Source: Capronia americana
Taxonomy: Eukaryota; Ascomycota; Eurotiomycetes; Chaetothyriales; Herpotrichiellaceae
NCBI GenBank assembly: GCA_016110215.1
Contig: JADWQD010000006.1
Coordinates: forward strand, 1,054,001-1,118,000
DNA length: 64,000 bases
Reading direction: 5' to 3'
Below are positions 39,278-49,129 of this stretch, in pieces. Every line of letters begins with the position of its first letter. The first letter of the stretch is position 1. The notes under the pieces were generated by a model. The model was not told where the DNA came from. It saw only the letters and a program-made list of their open reading frames with translations, and did no database searches. The position numbers were made by a program, and so were the translations under genes.

Positions 39278-42248
39278 TCAACGGTGTCGCTGCGCACGTC
39301 TCTGCAGCTCTTGCAGCTGCCGAAGCTGCTGCAATCTGACCTCTGGAGGTGGGATATTGTCCATCCCAAAATTGCCCGTCATTGCACGTGCCTCTGCCAA
39401 AATCTGCCCAATCTCGCGATCTGGGCGCCGCGCCTCAAGCGCCTCAAGACGTGCCTGCATATTCTGCAGGTGTAGTTCGCGATTATTCATCCGCAGAGCA
39501 CGATTGTTGATGTCGCGCATGAAGACGCCACCGGCAGGGTGATCCAGGAGGTTCTGCATGGCAGCAGTTCGCGGATTGGTTTCGGGGTGAATGATCCGTA
39601 ACTGGCTTTCATCGAGATCGGCGTTCATCGCTTTAGCTTTAGAGATAGCTTCCTTCTCGGCTTCGCGGGCCTCTTTTTCGTGCCTGTCATAACCTGGCTC
39701 GTCGTAGAGGATGCAGCCCTGTCCGAAATGATTGTAGGAACCACCAGCGGTGTCGGTGATGTCGTCGTTGCAGACGTAACAGAAGCTGCTGCCGCATCGC
39801 GTGCAATACATCTTGTTGCAACCAAAATCCTTAAGAATTCTCGCGCTGCATTTTTGGCATATCCGTATGATGGCGTCTGATCGGGCTTCTTCAACCAGAT
39901 GCCGTGCCGACAAGACCTTGTCTACACTGGCTTCTTCACAAGTCTTTGGTGCATGGTGGTCCTTTTTGCATCGTCTGCAGGTGGCACGAGAACACTCTGG
40001 ATTCTGACAGAAGAAGACAGGCTCTTCCTTGATATCTCCGCAGATGGCTTTGTACTCGCACCAAGAGCATTGTTCAAGACCTTCAATGTTCGCGGCCATG
40101 ATCTCAGCTTGCTGTTGGTTGAGTTCCAAACGATCGAAGGTTGTGATAGGGATTGCTCTGCCGATGTATTCATGGGAAAGCTTCGCATCACACCCACTGT
40201 CGTCCATACAAAGCATCTCGTGTTGCAACATACCGACTTGTGTATCGGCCAGACCTTCCACACACGTGAAGCAGAAGTTATGCGGAACATTGGCGGTGCA
40301 AGGCACAATGCGGTTGAGAGGTACCTGGGCGTCGTAGCAGCATTGACACTCCATAATGGCACCAGACTTGATATGTTCGGCCAAGTTCAAGGCCTCGGCT
40401 TCCTCCTTCGCCTTCTTCGCCGCTTCCTTGATCGCTTCACGCGTGACATGCTGTTTCGCGGCTTGCAGTTCATTCACTCGATTTGCATACTCTGCTGGGA
40501 TGCGGCGGTCGCTGGCTTTCAACAGATACTTTCTCTCAAGGTCGGATCTTGGTTGCTTTCGACGTGCGTAAGGTTTCGCCTGAACCGTGTAGTACTGGTC
40601 TTCCAACTCGTGGATAGCGAGGAAAGTATCGAAGATTGATTTTTTCTCCTTCATCATCGCGCCGACAAAGTGGCTCGGGACGTGCGGGAAATGCTTCGCG
40701 ATCAGGATGGTACCGTCTTTGGTGTACATGTCGTCTTTCGGAAGTGCTCGGTTCCATGTAATAGTGATCCCTGTGTCATCAATAGCTGAGCTCTTTCCAC
40801 TGGCCGCAGCATTGGAGGAGCGCTCTTTCGGATAAGCCTGCATTTCAAGAACTTCGGAGATTATTTTCTCAGCAAGAGATGGCGGTCCCGGAACAACGAG
40901 ATCTTCGTCGTCATTTTCAGCGTCCTGTGACTTTGAGGGTTCGTCTCGAATTCTCTTCTGAATGAAGGCGCGTTCGATGTCGGGAAAGACCTCAACCACA
41001 TGGTCAAGACAGTGCTTCTCAAAAGCGGCATTGTGTCCGACTGCAAATTCGTCATCGGAGCTTGACTCGCTGTCATAGATCGTGTAGCCCAATCGTTGTA
41101 GCTTTGCCAGTCTCTTTTGTCTCTTCGTAGCAAGATCGTTATCCCACTTGTCACACAGCTGCTGATGGCCTTCTACCGTGCCCAGCACAACCGGGAAACG
41201 TTCATAGCCAGGTCCTCGAAACATCTTAGCCTCCAGTCGGCCATCAACATAGTAGGGTGCTTGCCCGGGTTCTTTTTGATTCTTGGAAGACTTTGACTTG
41301 CGATAAGTAGAACGGCTTGGACCGGAGGGAGTGAGGATTGTGTTAGGCGGAGTACCGGTGGGAGGCCAGGCACGGTGTGGGGCTTGTAGGTTGGCAGTCA
41401 GGGCATCACCTCCGAAATGCAAGTTGGGAGCCAGAGCATCGCGTCTGAGTTGCAGTGCATCCCGGCCGAATTGTGGCTCGGCAGCCAGTGCTTCATGTCT
41501 GAGTTGGAAGTCGGCAGCCAGAGCATCACGTCCGAGTTGAAAGTTGGGTGCCAGTGCACCGAGTCTATGTTGTAAGTTGGGAGCCAGCTCATCACGTCTG
41601 CGTCTCGTTGCATCACTTCTGAGCTGCAACTCGGCAGCCGGTGCATCCCGTCTGGCCTGTAAGTCCTGCAGTGAAGCTGTGCCCACCAAGCCGGGTAGAT
41701 CCACTGGAGTGGCGCGACGTTTCATGCTATTTCGAGCTGCTGTATGAGGAGAACTATCTTGGGAGCTGCCATCCGCTCGCGATCGCTTGTGGATGGGAGG
41801 ACCAGGCAGGATGACGACGTCCATATCTGAGCCATCAGCATCGCTGGCTGAGTCGATTGCAATGATCTCTTTGTTGACTCCGCTACGAACTTGCTGAGCA
41901 CGCGCGACTTGTGCAGGCTGGCCACCGTCGGTCTCGTCATCGTCGGACAATTCGATGACGGATTGGTTCCGTTCTTCAAGAGCCTCTCGCACTCGCCGAG
42001 GAGATCGATAGACAGTAGCGTTTGGAAGGTCATCGAGATCACGAGGAACTTCCTTCCATCTGTAATTCGGACCGTTAGCTTTCGAATATCTGAGGAGATG
42101 ATCGGATTAAACTAGGGTGAGAATGGCCTCGACGATTTGTCGCCTGGACGGTTGCCGATGGAGCAGTCCCAGGCACCAAGCGTGATTGTGCAAAGGGGAC
42201 ATCTTCGATCGTCATCACTTACCCAGGGCCCATAGGCTCATACGCCAT
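39278..42248 (-). CDS. RBR-type E3 ubiquitin ligase (TRIAD3/RNF216-like), two exons
   Basis: Exons are 42248-42223 (26 nt) and 42059-39278, joined in phase 2 across GTAAGT...AATTACAG, giving 935 residues that begin MAYEPMGPG-WKEVPRDLDD. Without exon 1 the long frame has no ATG before residue 50. The N-terminal half is disordered, with an acidic IELSDDDET (SIM-like) motif near 50 and an 11-residue repeat array (about 145-230). The RING1-IBR-RING2 unit runs from CQCCYDAQ (about 577) through the IBR (CSWCEYKAIC, CRRCKKDHH) to RING2 CQKCSARILKDFGCNKMYC (about 739-757). The Cys in GCNKM is the expected thioester site. A Gln/Arg-rich helical tail ends the protein. Substrate unknown. Confidence 0.88.
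41395..41650 (-). repeat. 33-nt coding repeat array in the RBR ligase
   Basis: About eight imperfect 11-codon units of the type RDALAPNLQLR, each with Ala-Leu-Ala and Gln at fixed positions. Neighbouring units are very similar at DNA level, so the array is probably length-variable. Confidence 0.8.
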
Positions 42249-43355
42249 GATGGATGTTGAGTTGAACCGTCGAGGTTCACAGTTTGTTCAGATGTGTCTG
42301 TCTGTAACCATGAGATGAGCGCGACGGAGAGGGAGTGGAAGTCGATCGCTGCAAGAAGCAGATGTCAAGATTGGACGAGAGACTTGAAGGAAGAATGAAA
42401 TGAAGTTACTGTAACCGCCTATCGAAGCGGCTGCAGTGAGTGGTGCGACACAAGGGGGGGCCTTGAGGTAACAGGCTGAGAAGAAAGTGAGTGTCAAGTG
42501 TCGCGAAAGTGAAAAGCTAGAAGAAGGCAGAAGTTTTGTCGCGAGAAGGAGTGTGGGTGAAGCAGACAGTTTGGCTGCCTTTTTGTTATTGTTTGGTTCC
42601 TTTCTGTTGTAGGTCCGGCATGGTTGATTTGGTGACGTCGTCGGTGGACAGCGAGGTGGGCGGACAGTGAAGTTCTAGGGCTGCCAGGACTCTATCGGAT
42701 TAAATCTACTCGAGCGCCAGCCACCTGTAAACTCGGTACAATGCTTTGACTGGTCAGTTGGGCGACTTATGGTGAATATGTAGTTGCGTCCGACATCTGA
42801 ACATATCGCTGCTGCATGAGCGGAGGGGTAAATGGAGACAGTACAATCAGCTCTGCCACCGCCACTGCAGTGAAGGGTTGGCAGGTGCATATTATGCCCC
42901 AGCTGTCACCACGGCCACTTGGAATTTGTCTTGCGAGAAATGGTCGGGGGTTGCTTGCCTTCTTCAGCATTCAAATTGAGAACCAGCTTTGCGATTGAGA
43001 CAGACGCATGGTAGCATCATGCTACTTCGGGTCTTTGTCGGCTAAATTGGGTGAGCCTTGAGGTCGTCCGTATTCCGCATCGACGACATGCCCTTGATGT
43101 TTCTCCATCTGTTCAGTGAGCGTCGGGCTGTGTCAAAAACCACCTGTCTCTCGTCTTCATCATGGTTCATTGTCTATGAGAGGTCATTGTTAGCCCTCCT
43201 GTGACTATTATTGGCTGTAGGTACAAACACGCCTTGTGACAGGCGGTGCACAAACTTTTTATTTAGCTTGGATCAAACTGCGCTGCCACTTACAGACATC
43301 ATCTAGGCGACTCTCCACTTATGTACTAGCACAGAGACGGCCAGCAGCAAGCACT
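42249..43355. other. divergent intergenic region, no gene recognised
   Basis: About 1.1 kb between the RBR ligase (minus) and the acetyltransferase (plus). No frame with a domain. The acetyltransferase frame is open back to 43236 but without an ATG. Confidence 0.5.
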
Positions 43356-44567
43356 ATGGCTACACCAACAACTGCTCACTCTTTTGCCTCCCTTCCGGCT
43401 TCCCAGCCTCCTGTCATCGATGCGGACTCTCTACCATCTGCTCAATCCGCAGCTTTAAAGCTCGAGCCGGCCACACTCCTCGAGTACGTTCAGACTGCAT
43501 ACCTCAACGCCGACGAGTGGAAGGGGCCATTGACCATCGAACAATACCTCCAGCGCGAAGATATCCTACAGGAGGTCGATTTGACAAGAGACGGCCGTAT
43601 CACCGGGTGGATTTTGACAACCGACTCGCTACCCAAAAACACTGATGGATCGAGACCTATATTGGCCAGCTGTGAGAGTATCCCCATCCATGCCTATCTT
43701 GCTCGGGACGGCGTTGTCGAAAAGATCCAGGCACATGGCATCGCGTCGGTCTATAATCGACCGGAACATCGGGGTAAAGGTTACGCTTCTCGCATGATGG
43801 CGGAGCTAGGCAAGAGGCTGGAGACGTGGCAGCCACTCAACGGTGCGATGAATCAATTTTCGGTGCTTTTCTCAGACATTGGCCAGACTTTCTATGCCAG
43901 ACTTGGGTGGAAAGTCTTCCCATCTACCCACATCCACCTGCAACAACTCAACCGGGTGGCGTATGAACGGGCCAGTTCTGGGCTCCCTGCAGTGGAAGAC
44001 CTGTTGTTGGAGGATCTGAAGTCGATACCGACCGTCGAGTACGTTGAACGTCGTTTAGGGGAGATATCCAAGGCGGAGCCGGGTAAAATCCACGTCGCCA
44101 TACGTCCCGACCTGGAACACCTCGAGTGGCATTTTGCTCGAGACGAGTTTCAGACAAAGGTCATGGGGAAGCGCTTTCCGGAAGTGAAGGGAGTTATCCA
44201 TCGGCCCACCGGTCTCGCTCTAATCTGGTGTCGCGTCTATGCTGCCAAGAAGTCGGACTGGCAACTGCATATCCTCCACACCGTGATTCCGCCTTCAAGC
44301 CAGGGTTCGCAAGAGGCCGAGACTGCGATGGCCGCTCTCTTGGCAAGGGCCCAGCTTGAAGCACATGAATGGGAAATGGCCAGTGGGGTTGAAGTATGGG
44401 ACCCCTCCGATCTGGTCGTCGCTTCGGCTCAGAGACTGCGGACGAAAGAACAAGGTAGAGTGGAGATTATAACTCGCGACAAGGAGCATTTATGCAGTCT
44501 GCGATGGACCGGTGGGTCTGATGACAATGTGGTATGGCTAGCCAAGGAGAAGTACGCCTGGTGTTGA
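43356..44567 (+). CDS. GNAT acetyltransferase, LYC1-like
   Basis: A 403-residue protein resembling LYC1 of Yarrowia, a lysine N6-acetyltransferase that starts lysine catabolism in yeasts. The N-terminal block LEYVQTAYLNADEWKGPLTIEQYLQRE and the acetyl-CoA motif VYNRPEHRGKGYASRMM (about 131-147; core R-G-K-G-Y-A) are clear. FSVLFSDIGQTFYARLGWK (about 168-186) completes the GNAT fold. The C-terminal half (about 250-403) with WHFARDEFQTK and a DNVVWLAKEKY-type ending is the extra domain found in fungal LYC1-like proteins. The start at 43356 is the first ATG. The substrate could be lysine or another amine; the family is sure, the substrate is not. Confidence 0.82.
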   Translation: MATPTTAHSFASLPASQPPVIDADSLPSAQSAALKLEPATLLEYVQTAYLNADEWKGPLTIEQYLQREDILQEVDLTRDGRITGWILTTDSLPKNTDGSRPILASCESIPIHAYLARDGVVEKIQAHGIASVYNRPEHRGKGYASRMMAELGKRLETWQPLNGAMNQFSVLFSDIGQTFYARLGWKVFPSTHIHLQQLNRVAYERASSGLPAVEDLLLEDLKSIPTVEYVERRLGEISKAEPGKIHVAIRPDLEHLEWHFARDEFQTKVMGKRFPEVKGVIHRPTGLALIWCRVYAAKKSDWQLHILHTVIPPSSQGSQEAETAMAALLARAQLEAHEWEMASGVEVWDPSDLVVASAQRLRTKEQGRVEIITRDKEHLCSLRWTGGSDDNVVWLAKEKYAWC

Positions 44568-45217
44568 ATGACAGTGCGCAGAGGTGGTTTATCCGACGGG
44601 CATCCTCATATGCTGCTGCTATTTCATGCCAAGGTGAGCTCACCTGGCCGACTGCAACAAATCCCTGCTCCGTGCAGGGCTCACGGCTACGGAAGAGTGA
44701 GTTATACTCAAATATCCGTCGGCATTACGATCGAGCGCATCCAGCAGCAAGATAAAGCCCCCCACAGTTGGCCGAGGTCCCTTCTCGTGTTCGTCGTATT
44801 TCGTATACGGCTGCGGATCAGCTCAGCGGCACATGTGTTCCTCCAACGCCGTCTACTGCTCCTTTGGCGCTGGCTGTGAAAATATATATATATACCTATT
44901 ATTACTAAACAAGCTCCGTCTCCTGTCGTGAGGTGAAGCCGAGGTTGGATAGGAGGTGCCAGAACGCATGTGCTGCTGCGTTCCCAGGGCAGTGGGTGAT
45001 ATCTAGGCCCAATGGCTTCACTAACGAGGTACGTCGTCCTGGGAACGCGTCGTCCTCGCCCAGGGCAGCTGTGCGCGAGTTTATGTGGCCGGAGGAATTC
45101 GTGACACTGCTGCCTGGTGTACGACTTAGTCTGCCAGCTTATATATCCCCAAACTGAAGCCCTTCCGGATCGGATGCCGCTTGGCCTCTCACCGAGGACT
45201 TCCTCCTGCCTCGAACA
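44568..45217. other. intergenic, no gene recognised
   Basis: About 650 bp. It includes a short (TA)n run at 44881-44894 and the promoter of the DUF829 gene. Confidence 0.5.
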
Positions 45218-46270
45218 ATGTCAACAGCCGCTCTGTCTGACTTCGTCAAACTGAATGATGGACAACACTGGTACAACCCTTCAGGCGGTGGGAGCCTCGT
45301 GGGCTCACCCTCCAACCCTCCAACCGCCCAACCCGATCTCGTCATCTTTTGCGCCTGGGCTTTCGCCGCTCCCAAGCACATCTTGAAATACATCACCCAA
45401 TATCAGGTCACATACCCGCGAGCTCAAATCCTATTACTCCAGAACAGCCTCGCAAACCTGACTTGGACGCCAGACAGAACCCAGATGCACAGACTGACAC
45501 CGACGGTCATTGCGATGAAGGCCTTCTTGGAGAATAACACATCTAGCGATGGTAGCGGAGCGGGAGGGCTAGGAAGCAAATCACCTGTCATCCTCGTTCA
45601 CGCCTTCTCGAACGGTGGCGCCCATAGCTTGGTCCAGCTTGCTCAAGCATACCGTGACGGTCTGGCAAGCACCTCCCCATCAGCGTCATCATCGTCTCCC
45701 CAACCACGCCTGCCAGCAGAACTTCCAGTCTCAGCCATCATCCTTGACTCCTGCCCCGGCCGTGCAGACTTCCAGATCCTTGTCAATGTAGCCTTGACGT
45801 CAGTCCCGAAAACAGCCATTCTGTTACGGCTGCTCTTCACGCCAATCGCTTACGCTATGATAGCTTGGATCCTGTCCACCTATGCGCTTGGGATATCGGA
45901 GAACGTACTGAGTAAGCTCTGGAGGCGTTTGAATAATGTGGGCGGGCCTTTTTTGATCAAGATGGGCAAAGCCGGTGCTTCTTGTGCAAGTGCAAGCGGG
46001 GGTAATGCTGTCGAGGTGGTGCCCAGGACGTATATCTACAGTACAAGGGACGACATGATTATGTGGCAAGATGTTATTGAGCATGCTGAGGAAGCGAGGC
46101 AAGCATTGAAAATTGCATTGAACGATTCACGAAACGGGAGTATAGATGTCAATGACGTTGTCAGGCTGGAAGGGTTCATCGGAAGTCCGCATGTAAACCA
46201 TGTGAGCGTCGATCCCGCGAGGTACTGGGGTATCGTACGAGAGACAGTAAACAGGGCTGTAGGGCAGTGA
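45218..46270 (+). CDS. DUF829 alpha/beta-hydrolase, TMEM53/PaxU-like
   Basis: A 350-residue DUF829 protein. Fungal members are often labelled PaxU after a gene in the paxilline cluster; animal members are TMEM53. Visible features are LVIFCAWAFAAPKHILKYI (about 42-60), the nucleophile elbow HAFSNGGAHS (about 128-137; Ser in the SNGG), a putative acid in IYSTRDDMIMW (about 270) and a His in GSPHVNHV (about 326-333), giving a full hydrolase triad. A Ser/Pro-rich insert lies near 152-166 and hydrophobic helices near 200-225. The gene is intronless and converges on the Zn2Cys6 regulator gene, leaving 157 bp between stops. The substrate is unknown. Confidence 0.8.
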   Translation: MSTAALSDFVKLNDGQHWYNPSGGGSLVGSPSNPPTAQPDLVIFCAWAFAAPKHILKYITQYQVTYPRAQILLLQNSLANLTWTPDRTQMHRLTPTVIAMKAFLENNTSSDGSGAGGLGSKSPVILVHAFSNGGAHSLVQLAQAYRDGLASTSPSASSSSPQPRLPAELPVSAIILDSCPGRADFQILVNVALTSVPKTAILLRLLFTPIAYAMIAWILSTYALGISENVLSKLWRRLNNVGGPFLIKMGKAGASCASASGGNAVEVVPRTYIYSTRDDMIMWQDVIEHAEEARQALKIALNDSRNGSIDVNDVVRLEGFIGSPHVNHVSVDPARYWGIVRETVNRAVGQ

Positions 46271-46427
46271 CAGGACAAGACTCTGTTCAAGGTACGGGGT
46301 GCCCTCACTGGTCATTGGAAGTCGGAGCCGTGCACTTCTCGAGGCTGAGAATGCCATTCCCTGACACAAGTCATCGTGAACCACACCCTATATATAACAC
46401 ACCCTGTTTTCCCTATCCCTCGCCCTG

Positions 46428-48508
46428 TTATTGCCCGACCGGAAAGCCCACCGTGGTAGGGAACATCGAAAAATCGTCCACAATCGACTGCCACGCCTCG
46501 TCGTCCCACAAATTCATCAGGACATCCGGCTGCGTCTCGCCCCGGCCTGCATCGTGACCACTCGCCACGTTGGCCGTCATCTGGTCCTGGATCAAGTTCC
46601 CAAAGTTCAACGCCGCGGGTTTGCGAATCCGCATTGACGTGAACGCGTTCATCGTGTCCGCCATGCCGCACTTGATCGCCCCCGACGGAGAACTCAGCGG
46701 AACCTCGAGCTCGGCTTCCCCTGCGACACTGCTCGACGTCTCGCATCGTTGATGCCACGCGACCAGCCCGCCTATGCCGCGCGAAAAGTACTGCCATACG
46801 TCCTTCTGTTCGATGCCCACGTCAGGACCCGTCTTGGTGAGCTCGTCCCCGAACTTGGCCTTGATGCGCAGGCCGAAGGTGGTGATGTCGGCTTCGCGTT
46901 TCGCAATCCCGCTGTCCCATCCGCTTGTGGGGGGTAGGCGGGCGACTGTCGACAGGACTATCAGCGCGTAGGGGAGAAGGTTGAAGATCGTAGAAGGGAG
47001 ATGGGTCACTGATTCACTTGGTATGTTTAGGACGAAGTTCAGGAAGTCGCGGCACGAGGTCAGCAGATCCCATAAGTGCGAGCCGTAGGAGGAAGACGAT
47101 GAAGACGCATTGGCCCAGTCGCGGTAAAGTGCTACTTCGTGGATGGTGATCGGTACGGCTTTCAGCTCGGTGAGGAGGGCATCTGGAACATTATCGTCAG
47201 CAGGTTCAAGAGGGCCGTCGTTGCCCTTCTCTATCGACGCCATGGAAGCGTGCGCCACACTTACAATTTCCTCGGGCGGGTGAAAAGGCTGGACTGGTCT
47301 CAAGGTCGGTGACTGCTTTCTTGAAGCCGTTAAGAGACATGTTGATCACAACGTCGTTCTGAAGTCGGACTAGGGTGATGTCGTCGTATGAGAACCTCTC
47401 GCCGACACTTTGGACGAGACATCTAGTGCCAATGAGGGCTGTCACATATATGTCCGTTGGCGATTCCTGCTCGACCTCGAGAATGTGGCAGCAGTTGTCA
47501 ATCCACTTGGTATGTCTCATGGCCAGCTCCTTCCGCATCATAGCCATCCTTTGTTGGTGAGCAAAAGATCAAACCAGAAGACGGCACGCGTACTTACGAC
47601 GAGCAAAGATAGAAGCAACCCAGGAGGGCGCGGACCTCAGCTGATGACCTTCGACACTGGACCGGGTATTTACCCTGACCTAGTTGGCTCGGGGTGGAAG
47701 TGGTGAGGCAGAGGTGACTGGCAACCCTCTGATCACGATGTGCGGGACACCGGTCCAGATCGAGGTCCGTGACAAGCCCGACGGCCATTTGGAGAAGCAT
47801 GAACAACTGTTTGCACATGGGATTGAAGTGGAAATGGTTCCACGCCACCAGAACGAGCAGACCCTGCAACAAGCCCAGGTCCCTCTCGTTGCCAATCATG
47901 ACTCGTTCGCAAAGGATCTTCTTCAGTTCGACTCCCAGCCTCCTTTGCAGGATGTGGTCCCCTTCGAGACAAGTCGTCATGATAGCCAGGAACAGCACTG
48001 GAGATTGTGTCCGGAGGGTCGCCGCGTCAGTCTGCGGAGCCACAATGACAAAGGGGAAGTATTTCGAGTGTACGCGCTTGAACGTGCTCAACAGAGCGTC
48101 GGCCGTCGACATGTCGAGCAAGCCATGGTCGATGACATCGAACCGTCTGCCGTCTTCCTCAATCGACTGTGTCGTGGTACTTTTGGCACTCCGGCCAATG
48201 GGGGAATAGCCATCTTCTGTGGGGGCCGGCGTCCTGGCGTCGATGGAAGAAGCAGCCTTCGCACTGGCAACAGGAACATTGTCGGGCCCTAACAAGGAGA
48301 GCAGGGTGTTGACCTTTTCCTCCAGCGCCTTGACTCTCGTGGACTGCTTCTCCCGCTTGCGTCGCGGGGTTTCCTCGAGAATGCATTCCCTTTTCAGCCT
48401 CCGACATCGATCACAGCCTTCGGTGCCGCTGAAGGTGCATCTCGCCTTTGCAGTAGCGCACCGGACGCAGGCCCTCCGTCTTGACTGAGCATCATCGACG
48501 GCATTCAT
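46428..48508 (-). CDS. Zn2Cys6 transcription factor, three exons
   Basis: Exons are 48508-47598, 47548-47265 and 47182-46428, giving 649 residues; both introns have GTAAGT donors and phases agree. The N-terminal zinc cluster CVRCATAKARC...CDRCRRLKREC (about 13-41) is followed by a basic linker and a short coiled coil (VKALEEKVNTLLSLL). The middle region FPFVIVAP, LEGDHILQRRLG and VRALLGCFYLCSSMAMM (across intron 1) fits the fungal-specific regulatory domain. The last exon (ALLTELKAVPITIHEVALY) continues it and ends in an acidic, Asp/Trp-containing tail (DEAWQSIVDDF) that may activate transcription. The start ATG at 48508 is the first in frame. It is divergent from the MFS gene 621 bp away, which suggests local regulation. 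Confidence 0.85.
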
Positions 48509-49129
48509 CACCGCTCCGGGTTGCAATTCCCGCAGCAGATTGAAACGGGACGGGACGGCGAAGGGGTGATAAATACCCTGGGTGCCTGGTGATGATCGCC
48601 CAGGAGATCAATTCCTCCGCTCGTGCATTAGGCTCATGGATCAGTCCAATAGCCGATGCCCGACGGAAAAGCTTGACCTACGCAGCGGCCAATGCGCAGG
48701 CAGAGCCGGTGAAACTGGTGGAACCGGGCCGTTTTTTGTCCGCTCTGGCTCCGTGAGCCTCCTGCCTCCTGACTCCCGACCTGCACCATAGTCACTGGCG
48801 TGGAGGGATACTGGGGGTCGCAACATGATTTCCTCTGCTCCTCCGTCAATGCATCGTTTCGTCACTGGCCGTGCTGGTGAACGGGCACGGCGCCCGGTCA
48901 TGCCTGACTCCATCCGCTTCAGTTTTACGATGGTGGTTTCCGAGATTTGTTTACAAGGGGCCATCAGGCTACAAAGAAGGGAAGTGTCGCTCTTCCATGT
49001 CTTTATATACGTTCATTTTCCAGTCGAGGTCTACTGCTCTTATTCTTTGTGACATTCATCCCTATCCTTCTAATCGCTTGCTGCGTTGTGCTGGTGTGGT
49101 GTTCAGATGACCAGGTGCTAGACCACGAC
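48509..49129. promoter_or_regulatory. divergent promoter between Zn2Cys6 regulator and MFS transporter
   Basis: 621 bp between the two ATGs. CGG and CCG triplets, the usual half-sites of Zn2Cys6 dimers, occur several times, but I cannot point to a specific paired site. No other gene is present. Confidence 0.45.

Noticed and set aside
39055..39339. 94-codon plus-strand frame overlapping the inverted repeat and the ligase 3' end
   Set aside because: No conserved feature; it is antisense to coding sequence and spans the palindromes.
47641..47673. 33-nt possible intron (GTAAAT...CAG) in the Zn2Cys6 gene
   Set aside because: Too short for a fungal intron, and the frame is open through it. Both readings keep phase, so I left it unspliced; cDNA would decide.
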